Of a stretch of 64,000 nt of DNA, positions 49,710 through 58,435 are shown one piece after another (position 1 is the stretch's first letter; each line of letters starts with the position of its first letter). Origin of the DNA: Kiritimatiellia bacterium (GTDB lineage: Bacteria > Verrucomicrobiota > Kiritimatiellia > RFP12 > UBA1067); the NCBI GenBank assembly GCA_017514235.1, contig JAFWKK010000078.1, positions 1 to 64,000 of the forward strand. The letters run 5' to 3'. The notes under the pieces were generated by a model that saw only the letters and a program-made list of their open reading frames with translations, made no database searches and was not told where the DNA came from. The translations under genes and the position numbers were made by a program.

Positions 49710-51617
49710 TTATTCCTTTCCATGCTTGAAGTACTCCTCAAAACGGGCGAACACCGTCTTCATCGCCTCGTAGGCAAACGTGCGCGTATGTGAGGAATGT
49801 TCCTCGTCGATGCCGCGGACCTCCTGATGCACGTGGGCGACTCGGTTGGAAGACAGAAGGTCGTGTAACGCCCGGTTGACGCCAAAGAAGAAGTCGCCAG
49901 TGCCGATGACGGTGGTGAGCTGCACCTCGCCGTTGCGCAACTTTGCCGCGCGCGAGACCGCCGAGAAGCGCCGCCAGTCGTCAGGGTACGCAGCTGAATC
50001 GCCCAGCAACTTCACTAAATCCTTCCGCGTGGAAAACGGACGCAGGTCAACGCCGCCCATCACATTACCTACGGCACCAAAAATATCAGTGTGCCCAAAT
50101 CCGACGAAGCATGCCCCGTGTCCGCCCATGGAATGCCCGGCTATGGCGCGCCCGCGACGGTCTGCAATCGTGCGGTAATGCCCGTCGACATACGGAACAA
50201 GCTCCTTCGCGACGAACGTCTCGTAGCGCATCCACGGCATTCGCGGCGAATCGATCCACCAGCTCGCGTCGCCGTAAGGGCACACGACAATGGCGCCGAT
50301 GCGGTCGGCAAGCGACAGGATCGGCCCGCAGGCATACGTGCGCTGATCGTTGCCGGCGCCATGCAGCATATAGACCACTGGATAACGCCGATCCCCGGAA
50401 GTCGCGTAGTCGCTCGGAAGCATGACCGTGGTCGGCACGTCCTTCTTCATCGACGCGCTACGGACCGCAACCTCGGTGACGCGATCCGGCTTGGTCCCGA
50501 GCCGCCACTTGACAGCCTGTATCACCGCCGGCGCATGCAGACCGAAATGACGGTAGAAGACCGTCAGCAGCGCGCCGTCGTCGAGTTCTGCAGTCGTGGC
50601 GTAGCCAAGATCGGGATTGTCGTCGCGCTGAATGACAAGCTCGTTCGCCACGTCCCATGTACGGCCGTCATCGCTGCTCATGACGGCGAACTCGCCCATG
50701 CGGCCCTCCTTGCGACGGGCATACGTCAGCAGCACGCGCCCATCGCGCAGTCGCAAAACATGCGGCGGATAGCCGTCCACGTCCGTCTCCTTGAGCCGCG
50801 ACCAGGTGCGTCCTCCGTCTCTCGACTCCGCATAAAGCAGATGCGCAAGCCCCTTGTGATAGCGGAAGTACGCATGAAGCGTCCCGTCCTTCGCCTCATA
50901 TACGGTCGGCTCGGCAATGTTCCATCGGTCCCAGCCGTCTGGAGAGATGTGTGCGACCGTCTGCCAGCTGCGTCCGCCGTCACTCGACTCGCAGACGACT
51001 ATCTTCTTGTGCTGCGGCTCGTCATTCTCCGCCTCGTCGCCGACAAGATGTCCACGGGTGTATCGGCTCTGCATCCCGACCATAAGTATCCGTCCGTCGC
51101 GGAGCAAGGTTGGTCCGTGCGGCGTCATCGCCGGAAGGCGCACCGGAGCGGACCAGGTCTTGCCTCCGTCTGTCGAACGGACGCAAAACGACCCCAGCAT
51201 TCGCCTGACGGCATTCTTGTCGAGCTTGTTCCAGTACTTCTGGTAGCGCTCGCTGGAGGCGTATTTCGGATCGCCAAAGTCAACATCGGTGAACCAGAAT
51301 ACGAGCTGGGCGCCGTCCTTTAGTTCCAGCAGGGCCGCGTCCCGGTCGTCGATGGCGCAGTCATAGACCGTCTCGGGCTTGGACCAAGTCTCGCCGTTGT
51401 CCGCCGACCTGATCATGCGCACCTTTCCCCACGGGCATATGTGAGCATCGCGGTCGCCCGAATAGACGACGCGCAGCTCACCGTTCCTAAGCCGCTTCAG
51501 CGTAGGCCAGCCGGCATAGCGTCCGCCCTCGTCGGCAATCGTCCGCGTCCAGAGCACCTCCGCTTTCGGCGCGGCAACAGCGAAACAGGCAAGGGCAAGC
51601 GTTGCAAGCATAATCAT
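49710..51617 (-). CDS. Exported sialidase-type propeller fused to an alpha/beta-hydrolase esterase
   Basis: 635 residues with a signal peptide (MIMLATLALACFAVAA). The N-terminal 380 residues form a BNR propeller with five Asp boxes (SADNGETW, STDGGKTW, SSDGGRSW, SRDGGRTW, SSDDGRTW). The C-terminal part is an esterase D/CE1-like hydrolase: VVYMLHGAGNDQRT (oxyanion region), nucleophile Ser in AGHSMGGHGA, and a late His in EEHSSHTRTF. Together they could remove sialic-like sugars and their acyl groups, but the propeller's catalytic Arg triad and Tyr cannot be confirmed by eye. The ATG overlaps the upstream stop as ATGA. Confidence 0.75.
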   Translation of the reverse strand: MIMLATLALACFAVAAPKAEVLWTRTIADEGGRYAGWPTLKRLRNGELRVVYSGDRDAHICPWGKVRMIRSADNGETWSKPETVYDCAIDDRDAALLELKDGAQLVFWFTDVDFGDPKYASSERYQKYWNKLDKNAVRRMLGSFCVRSTDGGKTWSAPVRLPAMTPHGPTLLRDGRILMVGMQSRYTRGHLVGDEAENDEPQHKKIVVCESSDGGRSWQTVAHISPDGWDRWNIAEPTVYEAKDGTLHAYFRYHKGLAHLLYAESRDGGRTWSRLKETDVDGYPPHVLRLRDGRVLLTYARRKEGRMGEFAVMSSDDGRTWDVANELVIQRDDNPDLGYATTAELDDGALLTVFYRHFGLHAPAVIQAVKWRLGTKPDRVTEVAVRSASMKKDVPTTVMLPSDYATSGDRRYPVVYMLHGAGNDQRTYACGPILSLADRIGAIVVCPYGDASWWIDSPRMPWMRYETFVAKELVPYVDGHYRTIADRRGRAIAGHSMGGHGACFVGFGHTDIFGAVGNVMGGVDLRPFSTRKDLVKLLGDSAAYPDDWRRFSAVSRAAKLRNGEVQLTTVIGTGDFFFGVNRALHDLLSSNRVAHVHQEVRGIDEEHSSHTRTFAYEAMKTVFARFEEYFKHGKE

Positions 51618-52990
51618 TCGTAGCGCAATGTCCAGATCTGCCACCTCATGCGGTCGGACAGATACTTGTCCTTGAACTCCGGCGAATGGAGCCATGTGCC
51701 GGCGTAGCACATCTTCGCCAGAAACGGGAACGGGCCAAAGCCCCCAAGCTGCTCGCGCGGCGCGACCGTGACTTCGTCCGCCCCGGTTTCAAGGGTCTCC
51801 AATGCCGCGAACAGGAAATCGGCAGGGCCGATCTCTATCTCACCGACGCGAATGGAGACCGGCAGGAAGCGCGAAATGTCCATGTCATTTGCCGCCGCCA
51901 CAAGGTCTCGGCGAGAGACCCTGACCGGCGTGGCGACTCCGCGCGGCTTTTCGAGGAACCCATACGCCATACCCGGCATGCAGCTCTCTTCGCCGCGCAG
52001 GAAACGGACAGCGGCGACGAAGCAATCGGAGAGCGACCACGAGCCCGGCTCGCGCACGGGTCCGAACGATGCGGCGAGCGCCGCCCTTACCGTCGGCACG
52101 TCGCTGCGCGTCATCGCACGGCGCGGCTTGCGCGTGGCATCGATCTCCGGAAGCGTCGTGATGCGGAAGCGCGGATCGCCCTTGATGCGGCGCACCAGCT
52201 CGCGAATGCGTCCGAGATAGGTCTCAACCTCCTCCGGCGGCCTCTGCGGCGAAATCTCCCACTCTCCCCACTTGTGGCGGTTCTCGCCCTTGAAGTTGAG
52301 TTCGTCCCAGAACTCGCGCGCGTGCACCTTGTTCGGGTGGCAATAGACGATCGAGCGCTTCGTCTTCGCAAGACGGTTGAGAAAGTCGTCGGGGTCGTAT
52401 TTCGCCCCTCTCTCGATGAACTCCTCCCACGTAAGCCCGTAAGGGATATGGCGCAGGTTGCAGAACCACACGTCTTCGCCAGGCGTCTCTTCCGCGAACC
52501 ATGCGCCGCAGTAAAACGGAAGACCAAGCCGGGCATAGACATAAAAAGCCACGTAGGAATCGCTGTTGCCGGGTGGCACCGAGCCCCAGACGCGGTCCAC
52601 GCCGGTCGCCGCCTCGACCATGCCGATGGATTCAGCCTCGCGCGCCAGCACCGCGTCGTAGGCGGCATCGAAATCCTCGACATCGGATATCTCAAGGAGG
52701 TTGGGGTGGACGCTGTGCGAAATGGTGTGGTTCAGCCGGAGGTGCGGCTTCAGCGCCTCGATGACGTCCCACCGGCCTCGCTGGACGAACGCTCGCGCCA
52801 TGTAGCCTACGGTCACGAAATGCGCCGTCACGCCCTCTTCGGTGAAGAGCCGCGCCAGTTCTAGGACGCCATCGGCAGAAATCGGCGACGTGAAGTCCTC
52901 CGTGTCGAAGTTGAAAAGAACCTCGGTCGGCTCGGCCTGCGCGACCGACACGAAGGCAGCTGCAAATGCAGTTAGGGTAGTCCTTTTCAT
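51614..52990 (-). CDS. Exported polysaccharide deacetylase-like protein
   Basis: 458 residues with a signal peptide (MKRTTLTAFAAAFVSVAQA). The first half has the NodB-type fold: FNFDTEDF as motif 1 (Asp pair), LNHTISHSVHP as the metal His motif, and SVPPGNSDSY as the motif 3 region. A C-terminal alpha/beta domain of about 180 residues is unassigned. A deacetylase in the same operon as a membrane N-acetyltransferase and a sialidase-esterase suggests handling of acetylated amino sugars. It overlaps both neighbours as ATGA. Confidence 0.7.
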   Translation of the reverse strand: MKRTTLTAFAAAFVSVAQAEPTEVLFNFDTEDFTSPISADGVLELARLFTEEGVTAHFVTVGYMARAFVQRGRWDVIEALKPHLRLNHTISHSVHPNLLEISDVEDFDAAYDAVLAREAESIGMVEAATGVDRVWGSVPPGNSDSYVAFYVYARLGLPFYCGAWFAEETPGEDVWFCNLRHIPYGLTWEEFIERGAKYDPDDFLNRLAKTKRSIVYCHPNKVHAREFWDELNFKGENRHKWGEWEISPQRPPEEVETYLGRIRELVRRIKGDPRFRITTLPEIDATRKPRRAMTRSDVPTVRAALAASFGPVREPGSWSLSDCFVAAVRFLRGEESCMPGMAYGFLEKPRGVATPVRVSRRDLVAAANDMDISRFLPVSIRVGEIEIGPADFLFAALETLETGADEVTVAPREQLGGFGPFPFLAKMCYAGTWLHSPEFKDKYLSDRMRWQIWTLRYE

Positions 52991-54135
52991 CTCTGCTTGA
53001 TCTTTCTTCGAATTGACAGCACCGCCACTATCTCAAGCACCACCACGACGGCGACGATGAGCGGCTGGTAGCGGTCAGTGCCGAGCAGGTGGGGGAACCC
53101 GGGCGTAAGTATCTCTGCGAACTTGACCGTCACCGGCTTGAAGAACTCCTCCATCAGATATGCGGTCAGCGCAAACTGCCCGAAGAGAACCGGCAGTCCA
53201 AAGCCGCGGCGGACGCCGAAGATGTCCGTCAGCACGTAGAGCGCGTCCAGCAGCAGCACGCACCAGCCCATCGCCTGTGCCGTGAAGGACACGGTGAAGA
53301 TGTGCTTAACCGTCCGAACGCCAGCGAAAGTCAAGATCCAGCCGAGCGCAAGCAACGACGCGCCGTAAACGGCAAGCCGAACGGCCTTCCGCCGCGGCTC
53401 GGCGCCAGCCTGGAGGATCTTGGTGGCGAAGTATCCGCAGAACGTCATGAACACGAACATCGGAGAGGTGAGGATCCAGGTGTAGCAGATCTCCCCTTTC
53501 TCCGAAACGTCCGGCAGATAGCCCAGCTCGCCGATTTCGTGGATCGCCTTCGAGCCTGCCGGCAGCACCGCCGACAAGACCGCATTCTCGAAGCGATACG
53601 CGAAATTGTCCTGCATCGAATAGTCGCCGAGGAAATGTACCAGCAACCCGTATGCTGCGAAGCAGGCAACGGGAATCGCGATTCGGAACTTCATTGACTT
53701 CACGCAGATCGCCATGGCGCAGGCAAGATAGCCGAGGGCGATCGTCTGCAGGGTGTTGTTGTAGGGCCTGATCTCAAGCGCGTCCAGCGAGGCGAGATGG
53801 CCCTGCACCAGCATGCCCAGCACCCACAGCATGGCCACGCGGCAGATCACATGCTTCCAGTAGGCGCGGTCGGGGGAGCCGCCCGCCTGCTCGATCCGGC
53901 GTTCCAGGGAAAGCGGAATCGCCGCGCCGCACATGAACAGGAACATCGGCATGATGATGTCCCAGCATGTGAAGCCCTCCCATGGGTGCGTCAGCTGAAA
54001 CAGCACGCCGTCAGGAAGGCCCCATACCGCATGCACCGCCCAGAGAAGAGGCCCGACCACCGTCAAAAACATCATGTCCAACCCCCGAAGCACGTCGAGG
54101 GAATACAGACGCCGCTGAGACACATCGCTTTTCAT
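52987..54135 (-). CDS. Membrane acyltransferase, DUF5009/HGSNAT-like
   Basis: 382 residues with about ten membrane helices. The N-terminus SLDVLRGLDMMFLTVVG and HPWEGFTCWDIIMPMFLFMCGAAIPLSL are typical of the COG4299/DUF5009 family, related to heparan-alpha-glucosaminide N-acetyltransferase, which moves acetyl groups across the membrane to terminal glucosamine. It heads the eight-gene operon C. The start lies 8 bases after a TATAAT (54144-54149), so it is probably leaderless. It is divergent from a regulator with its own acetyltransferase domain. Confidence 0.82.
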   Translation of the reverse strand: MKSDVSQRRLYSLDVLRGLDMMFLTVVGPLLWAVHAVWGLPDGVLFQLTHPWEGFTCWDIIMPMFLFMCGAAIPLSLERRIEQAGGSPDRAYWKHVICRVAMLWVLGMLVQGHLASLDALEIRPYNNTLQTIALGYLACAMAICVKSMKFRIAIPVACFAAYGLLVHFLGDYSMQDNFAYRFENAVLSAVLPAGSKAIHEIGELGYLPDVSEKGEICYTWILTSPMFVFMTFCGYFATKILQAGAEPRRKAVRLAVYGASLLALGWILTFAGVRTVKHIFTVSFTAQAMGWCVLLLDALYVLTDIFGVRRGFGLPVLFGQFALTAYLMEEFFKPVTVKFAEILTPGFPHLLGTDRYQPLIVAVVVVLEIVAVLSIRRKIKQR

Positions 54136-54143
54136 GTACGCGC

Positions 54144-54149
54144 ATTATA
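54144..54149 (-). promoter_or_regulatory. Operon C -10 (TGCTATAAT)
   Basis: Minus strand TTTGCTATAAT is an extended -10 only 8 bases from the ATG at 54135; transcript leader is predicted to be 0-2 bases. Confidence 0.55.
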
Positions 54150-54223
54150 GCAAACCGCGCTATTGTTATTCGGCAAGAGTTTCTTTGCTTATATGGCAAG
54201 CGACGCTGCGGCGAGACGAACTT

Positions 54224-54232
54224 TGTTATAAT
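54224..54232 (+). promoter_or_regulatory. Extended -10 (TGTTATAAT), leaderless start of the regulator-GNAT gene
   Basis: TATAAT at 54227-54232 is followed by 7 bases (TCCACCC) and the ATG at 54240. No Shine-Dalgarno is present. Confidence 0.6.
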
Positions 54233-54239
54233 TCCACCC

Positions 54240-55859
54240 ATGAAAACCATCGCCATCCACCTGAGGCTTGAAACGGCATCGCACCGCAAGCGCATGATGG
54301 GGATATTCCGGCACGTCGGGGCGTCGAACGCGTGGGACGTCAGGATCATTCCCAACGAGGACATCCTCTGCAAGCAGCTGCTCACCGAGAACCCGGACGA
54401 GCGACCGGACGGAATAATCTCCGGCATACCATATTCAAAGCAGGCATTAAGCGCCATCAGCGCGTCCGGCATACCTTTCGTCGGCATAGGGATGACTGAG
54501 TCAGAACTGTCCGCACGCTCCAGCAAGTGCGGGTTCGTGCTGAACGACAACGAGGGCATCGGACGTTCGGCGGCGGAATATTTCCTTTCGCTCGGCGACT
54601 TCCGGTCGTACGCCTTCGTCTCCGACACGCGCGGACGCAACTGGAGCCTGCTCCGCGGAGAATCCTTTGCAGCCGCCTTGAAGTCGGCGGGCAGGTGCTG
54701 CATCACGTACCGCTCCTCCGAACAGGACGCTGCGACTCTCTCCGAGTTCCTTGCGAAGCTGCCCAAGCCCGCCGCCATCTTCGCCGCCTGGGACGGAAGA
54801 GGCGCCGACGTCATTCATGCGGCGCACAAGGCGAGGCTTCAGGTTCCAGATGACGTTTCGATCCTAGGCGTCGATGACGACGACCTCATCTGTGAACATA
54901 CCGTCCCTACCCTAACCAGCATCAGGACGGACGCCGAAGGAATGGGCGAGCATGCCGCAAGGATGCTGGATGCGCTTGTCAACGGCAATGCGCGAAACCA
55001 TCCGCGCAACATCAAATGCCCGATTCTCGGAATAACGGAACGTGGCTCCACGCATCCGACTTCGCCTGCTTCCAGCCTAATCAAGCGCGCAGTCTCCTTC
55101 ATCAGCTCCGAAGCCGTGAACGGCATAACCCCCGACGACGTCGCCAGGCATCTCAAGATATCCCGCAGGCTTCTTGACCTTCGCTTCAAGCAGTATGAAT
55201 CCAGGTCCGTTGCCGAAAGCATAACGGACCGCAAGCTGGAAAGCGTGAAACAGCTGCTGGCGAACTCAGAGGTTCAGATAAAGGACGCGTTCAGGCGCTC
55301 CGGCTTCGGGAATGTCGCCTATGCGACAAAGCTCTTCAGGGAAACCTTCGGCATTACGCCGGAAAACTGGCGACGGGAGCAACGCGCCGCAATGTCTGGA
55401 GCTGCGGCTTCCGCGCCAAGGCGGAGCGGGCAGCTGGAGCGACTGTCGGACATTTCCAATGCCGACGCGGCGTCCCTCCTTGAACTGTCCATGCAACTTT
55501 CGGACGAATCGGCGTTTGACGTCGAGTCGCTGCGCCGGTCCATGCAGCGCGGCACGACTTCCATATTCGTGATGCGGCACAAGGCCAGAATCATCGCCAG
55601 CGTCTCCGTCGCCTGCTTCGCGACCCCTACCGGGAACCATTGCCGCATCGAGGACGTAGTCGTGGACGAAAGGCATCGCGGCAAGGGCCTCGGGCGAAAG
55701 CTGATGACCAAGGCCATTGAAGCGCTGCGAGCAATGAACGTAAAGCACGTGGAACTGACGTCGCGGCCTTCGCGGACAGTCGCGAATGAACTTTACCGGT
55801 CGCTGGGCTTCAAGCTCCGAAAGACGAACGTCTACGGCTTTGAACTGAAGGACGCCTGA
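54240..55859 (+). CDS. XylR-type regulator fused to a C-terminal GNAT acetyltransferase
   Basis: 539 residues in three parts. Residues 1-265 form a LacI-like sensor (FVGIGMTESELSARS, IFAAWDGRGADVIHA, VPDDVSILGVDDDDLICEHTVPTLTSI). Residues about 280-385 form an AraC-type DNA-binding region (GITPDDVARHLKISRRLLDLRF, then DAFRRSGFGNVAYATKLFRETFGITPENWR). Residues about 400-539 form a complete GNAT domain with the acetyl-CoA motif VDERHRGKGLGRKLM and NELYRSLGFK. Regulators of this type normally end after the HTH. It is divergent from operon C, whose first product is a membrane acetyltransferase. The frame is open upstream to 53982 but the ATG at 54240 is the family start. Confidence 0.85.
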   Translation: MKTIAIHLRLETASHRKRMMGIFRHVGASNAWDVRIIPNEDILCKQLLTENPDERPDGIISGIPYSKQALSAISASGIPFVGIGMTESELSARSSKCGFVLNDNEGIGRSAAEYFLSLGDFRSYAFVSDTRGRNWSLLRGESFAAALKSAGRCCITYRSSEQDAATLSEFLAKLPKPAAIFAAWDGRGADVIHAAHKARLQVPDDVSILGVDDDDLICEHTVPTLTSIRTDAEGMGEHAARMLDALVNGNARNHPRNIKCPILGITERGSTHPTSPASSLIKRAVSFISSEAVNGITPDDVARHLKISRRLLDLRFKQYESRSVAESITDRKLESVKQLLANSEVQIKDAFRRSGFGNVAYATKLFRETFGITPENWRREQRAAMSGAAASAPRRSGQLERLSDISNADAASLLELSMQLSDESAFDVESLRRSMQRGTTSIFVMRHKARIIASVSVACFATPTGNHCRIEDVVVDERHRGKGLGRKLMTKAIEALRAMNVKHVELTSRPSRTVANELYRSLGFKLRKTNVYGFELKDA

Positions 55860-55871
55860 GAGCGTCCACCC

Positions 55872-58418
55872 TTATTTCGCGGGCTTCGCCTCAAAATCGA
55901 CTACGACCGGCGAATGATCCGAGACGTCGAGGACGCCCTGTTCCGTAACCACCGCATGGCGGAGCGCATGGACGCGATTCGTTCCAACCAGCACATGGTC
56001 GATCGAAGTGGCGGAAGTGTTGTCTTTTTCACGCAAGGTTCCGCGATAACGCCCCTGGTCGTCACGCCTGGGATTGCCGTGGTGGGATGAAATCTTCGAC
56101 GCGTCGTCCGCCGCTTCGGCCGCCGTGACGAACCCTTCCTTTTCCAGCATCTCGTACGCCCAGCTTCCCGGCTTGGAATTCAAATCCCCTCCGACGACGA
56201 CGGGGACGTCGCCGTATTTCCACTTTATCGAGCGGATTCGCCATATCAGCATCTGCGCGTTCTGCTCCCTTATTGCATCAGACTCGCGCCCGTTGGCCTG
56301 CCACCAGAAATGCGTCGATGCGGCAACGACGAGTCCGCCAGTGTTCCTGTCCTCAAGGACGGCCCACGTCAGGCCCTTGTTGTATTCCAGCCGCGCATGA
56401 AACACGTCAAACCCGCAATCGACAAGCCTGTACCTTTCTTTCCTGTAAAGGAGCGGCACATGGTTGCGCAAGCGGTCAGGGGCGATTCCGCCGGCGCATG
56501 CCGCCTTGAACGCCTCGGCTTCGTTTCCCTTGATCACGGCATATCCGGCTTTGTCCAACTTAGGGAACAACGCAGACCTCCACCAGTTTGGAGTCACCTC
56601 CTGCAATGCGATTATATCCGGCCTGGCGGACACGATGGCATCCGCAACGCCATCTTCCCGCTCGTTCGGCGGATTGCCGAAGTAATCGCCCCATATGTTG
56701 AAGGTCATCATTCGAGCGGTTTCGCGGCAAAGTGCGTTGCCGGCATCAGTGGCGAAGTGAGGTTCTGAACACGAGCCTGAAGAGAGCCGACAGTCCACTT
56801 TCAGCTGCGTTACCGCCGAAAGCACAAGCGCAGAAGGTTCCGCGGACACATCCCACTCGAACTTGCCGTCCGCCGCCGTCAACGGCATTCTCCGCCCCAT
56901 CACATCGAACAGTTCGGCTTCGTGCGCATCGGTGGCCAAGTGCACTGCCGCATGTGCGCCGCCAGCGGTCCAGCCGACAAGAACGATCTTGTCCCCTCCC
57001 CTAAAGCGATATACCTTCATCTCGTCTCCGTCGGCGTGGGCACATTCGAAGTCTAGTCCGTTGAATATGGCCGCCAAGGCGCAGAACGAGGCGAACGCCG
57101 GCATAGGATGCCAGTCATGCGTCATTACGCCATAAGCCCATTCCACCCCGGCGCCTGCGCGTCCAGATTTCGCGCGCAGGTTGTACCAGGTGTAATCCGT
57201 GCTTCCGTGCGCCCATGCGTACAGAATCTTCCGCCACACGTCGATCGCGACCGGCACTTCGCGCCCGCCTGACGCATGGTCGGCCGTCTCGTTCGAATAC
57301 CACGGCTGCTTGACGCCGTAGCGCTTCAGCAAAGGGAAGAACTTGGAATTGAGTCTCGATTCGTAATTGTCGAAAGAGCCGTGCAGATGCACCGGCAAGA
57401 CGTCGAACCAACCCTGTCCCTTTTCAAGAAACTCCTCCATTATGCCGAGGTTTGGAAGGCGCTTGCCCTTGTGAAAGTAGTCGTCCGAACCTCCCACCGC
57501 CCATCCGCAGGTGGTGACGCATGCCGCAGGGCACGATTCCTTTATGCCCTCCCACGCTTCTCGCTGGAGGCGCAACGCCACGCCGGGCGGCAGTATCCAG
57601 CGCGGCACCATGTCGAATTCATTGCCTATCTCATAGTAGTCTATCTGCGTGCCGTAGCGCGCGGCAAGAGCCCGACAATAGTCCCTGAACAACCCTTCCC
57701 TGGGCGGCATGCAGCCTATCGCCCATTCAACCTTGTCGCGAATGCAGTTTGCCACACGGTTTGACTCGGCCGCCCAGCGCGGCACCCTGCCGTAAATCGT
57801 GGCATTAACCGATATTCCACGGCTGCGGAACGCCTCTATGCCCTCGTCTGACTCGCGCCAGTCAAAGCAGCCCTCGCCGCCGGACATCACGTCGCCGAAC
57901 CCTGCAAGACCGACACGGGCAAGTTTCGCGCCAGACGCCACAAACGCATCGTACAAGAGACGCCGTTCCTCATGAGCGTAGTACAGCGGATGGTCGGTGA
58001 AGCCGAAACGGAATTTCGGCTTGGACAAGAGAGGCGTAACCTCGTGCCGTTCCACGAACGCAAAGCTTGTCGAGGCGGCAGGCCTGTCCGAACTTCCTTC
58101 AAAAAGACGTATCCAGTAGAAGCCCTTTGCGGGGAGCGGCCCCGGCAGAGGATATCGGCCGGCCATGCCCGGCGGCAAGGTGTCGGCCACGGGCACGGTG
58201 AAGCCGCGCCCCTTCCAGTCCCGCACCTCTAGCCGCCCTCCGACAGCCTGCGCCGAAGAAGATGCGTTGGAAACAACCGCAACGACAGGCGAACGTGCAT
58301 CATGGACCAGATGCAGCGCGTTGCCGGTATCGACATCAAGCGACACGTCCGACGCCGGCAGCATGCGAACCGACGCGAGACAGAGCAGGACCGGAAAGGC
58401 AATTCTGGACATCTTCAT
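55872..58418 (-). CDS. Exported fusion: clan GH-A glycosidase plus endonuclease/exonuclease/phosphatase domain
   Basis: 848 residues with a signal peptide (MKMSRIAFPVLLCLASVRMLPAS). Residues about 130-480 form a GH-A-type barrel with the acid/base Glu267 in YYEIGNEFDM and the probable nucleophile Glu377 in PWYSNETADH, GH39/GH5-like. Residues about 570-848 are an EEP domain: TFNIWGDYFG, DIIALQEVT (metal Glu near 607), VVGGDLNSKPG, IDHVLV and SDHSPVVVDFE, the complete set of EEP catalytic motifs. The phosphodiester substrate is unknown (lipid, nucleic acid or phosphorylated glycan). AGGG lies about 7 bases before the ATG. It is downstream of, and cotranscribed with, the gene at 58436. Confidence 0.82.
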   Translation of the reverse strand: MKMSRIAFPVLLCLASVRMLPASDVSLDVDTGNALHLVHDARSPVVAVVSNASSSAQAVGGRLEVRDWKGRGFTVPVADTLPPGMAGRYPLPGPLPAKGFYWIRLFEGSSDRPAASTSFAFVERHEVTPLLSKPKFRFGFTDHPLYYAHEERRLLYDAFVASGAKLARVGLAGFGDVMSGGEGCFDWRESDEGIEAFRSRGISVNATIYGRVPRWAAESNRVANCIRDKVEWAIGCMPPREGLFRDYCRALAARYGTQIDYYEIGNEFDMVPRWILPPGVALRLQREAWEGIKESCPAACVTTCGWAVGGSDDYFHKGKRLPNLGIMEEFLEKGQGWFDVLPVHLHGSFDNYESRLNSKFFPLLKRYGVKQPWYSNETADHASGGREVPVAIDVWRKILYAWAHGSTDYTWYNLRAKSGRAGAGVEWAYGVMTHDWHPMPAFASFCALAAIFNGLDFECAHADGDEMKVYRFRGGDKIVLVGWTAGGAHAAVHLATDAHEAELFDVMGRRMPLTAADGKFEWDVSAEPSALVLSAVTQLKVDCRLSSGSCSEPHFATDAGNALCRETARMMTFNIWGDYFGNPPNEREDGVADAIVSARPDIIALQEVTPNWWRSALFPKLDKAGYAVIKGNEAEAFKAACAGGIAPDRLRNHVPLLYRKERYRLVDCGFDVFHARLEYNKGLTWAVLEDRNTGGLVVAASTHFWWQANGRESDAIREQNAQMLIWRIRSIKWKYGDVPVVVGGDLNSKPGSWAYEMLEKEGFVTAAEAADDASKISSHHGNPRRDDQGRYRGTLREKDNTSATSIDHVLVGTNRVHALRHAVVTEQGVLDVSDHSPVVVDFEAKPAK

Positions 58419-58435
58419 GACACGCCCTATAAACG

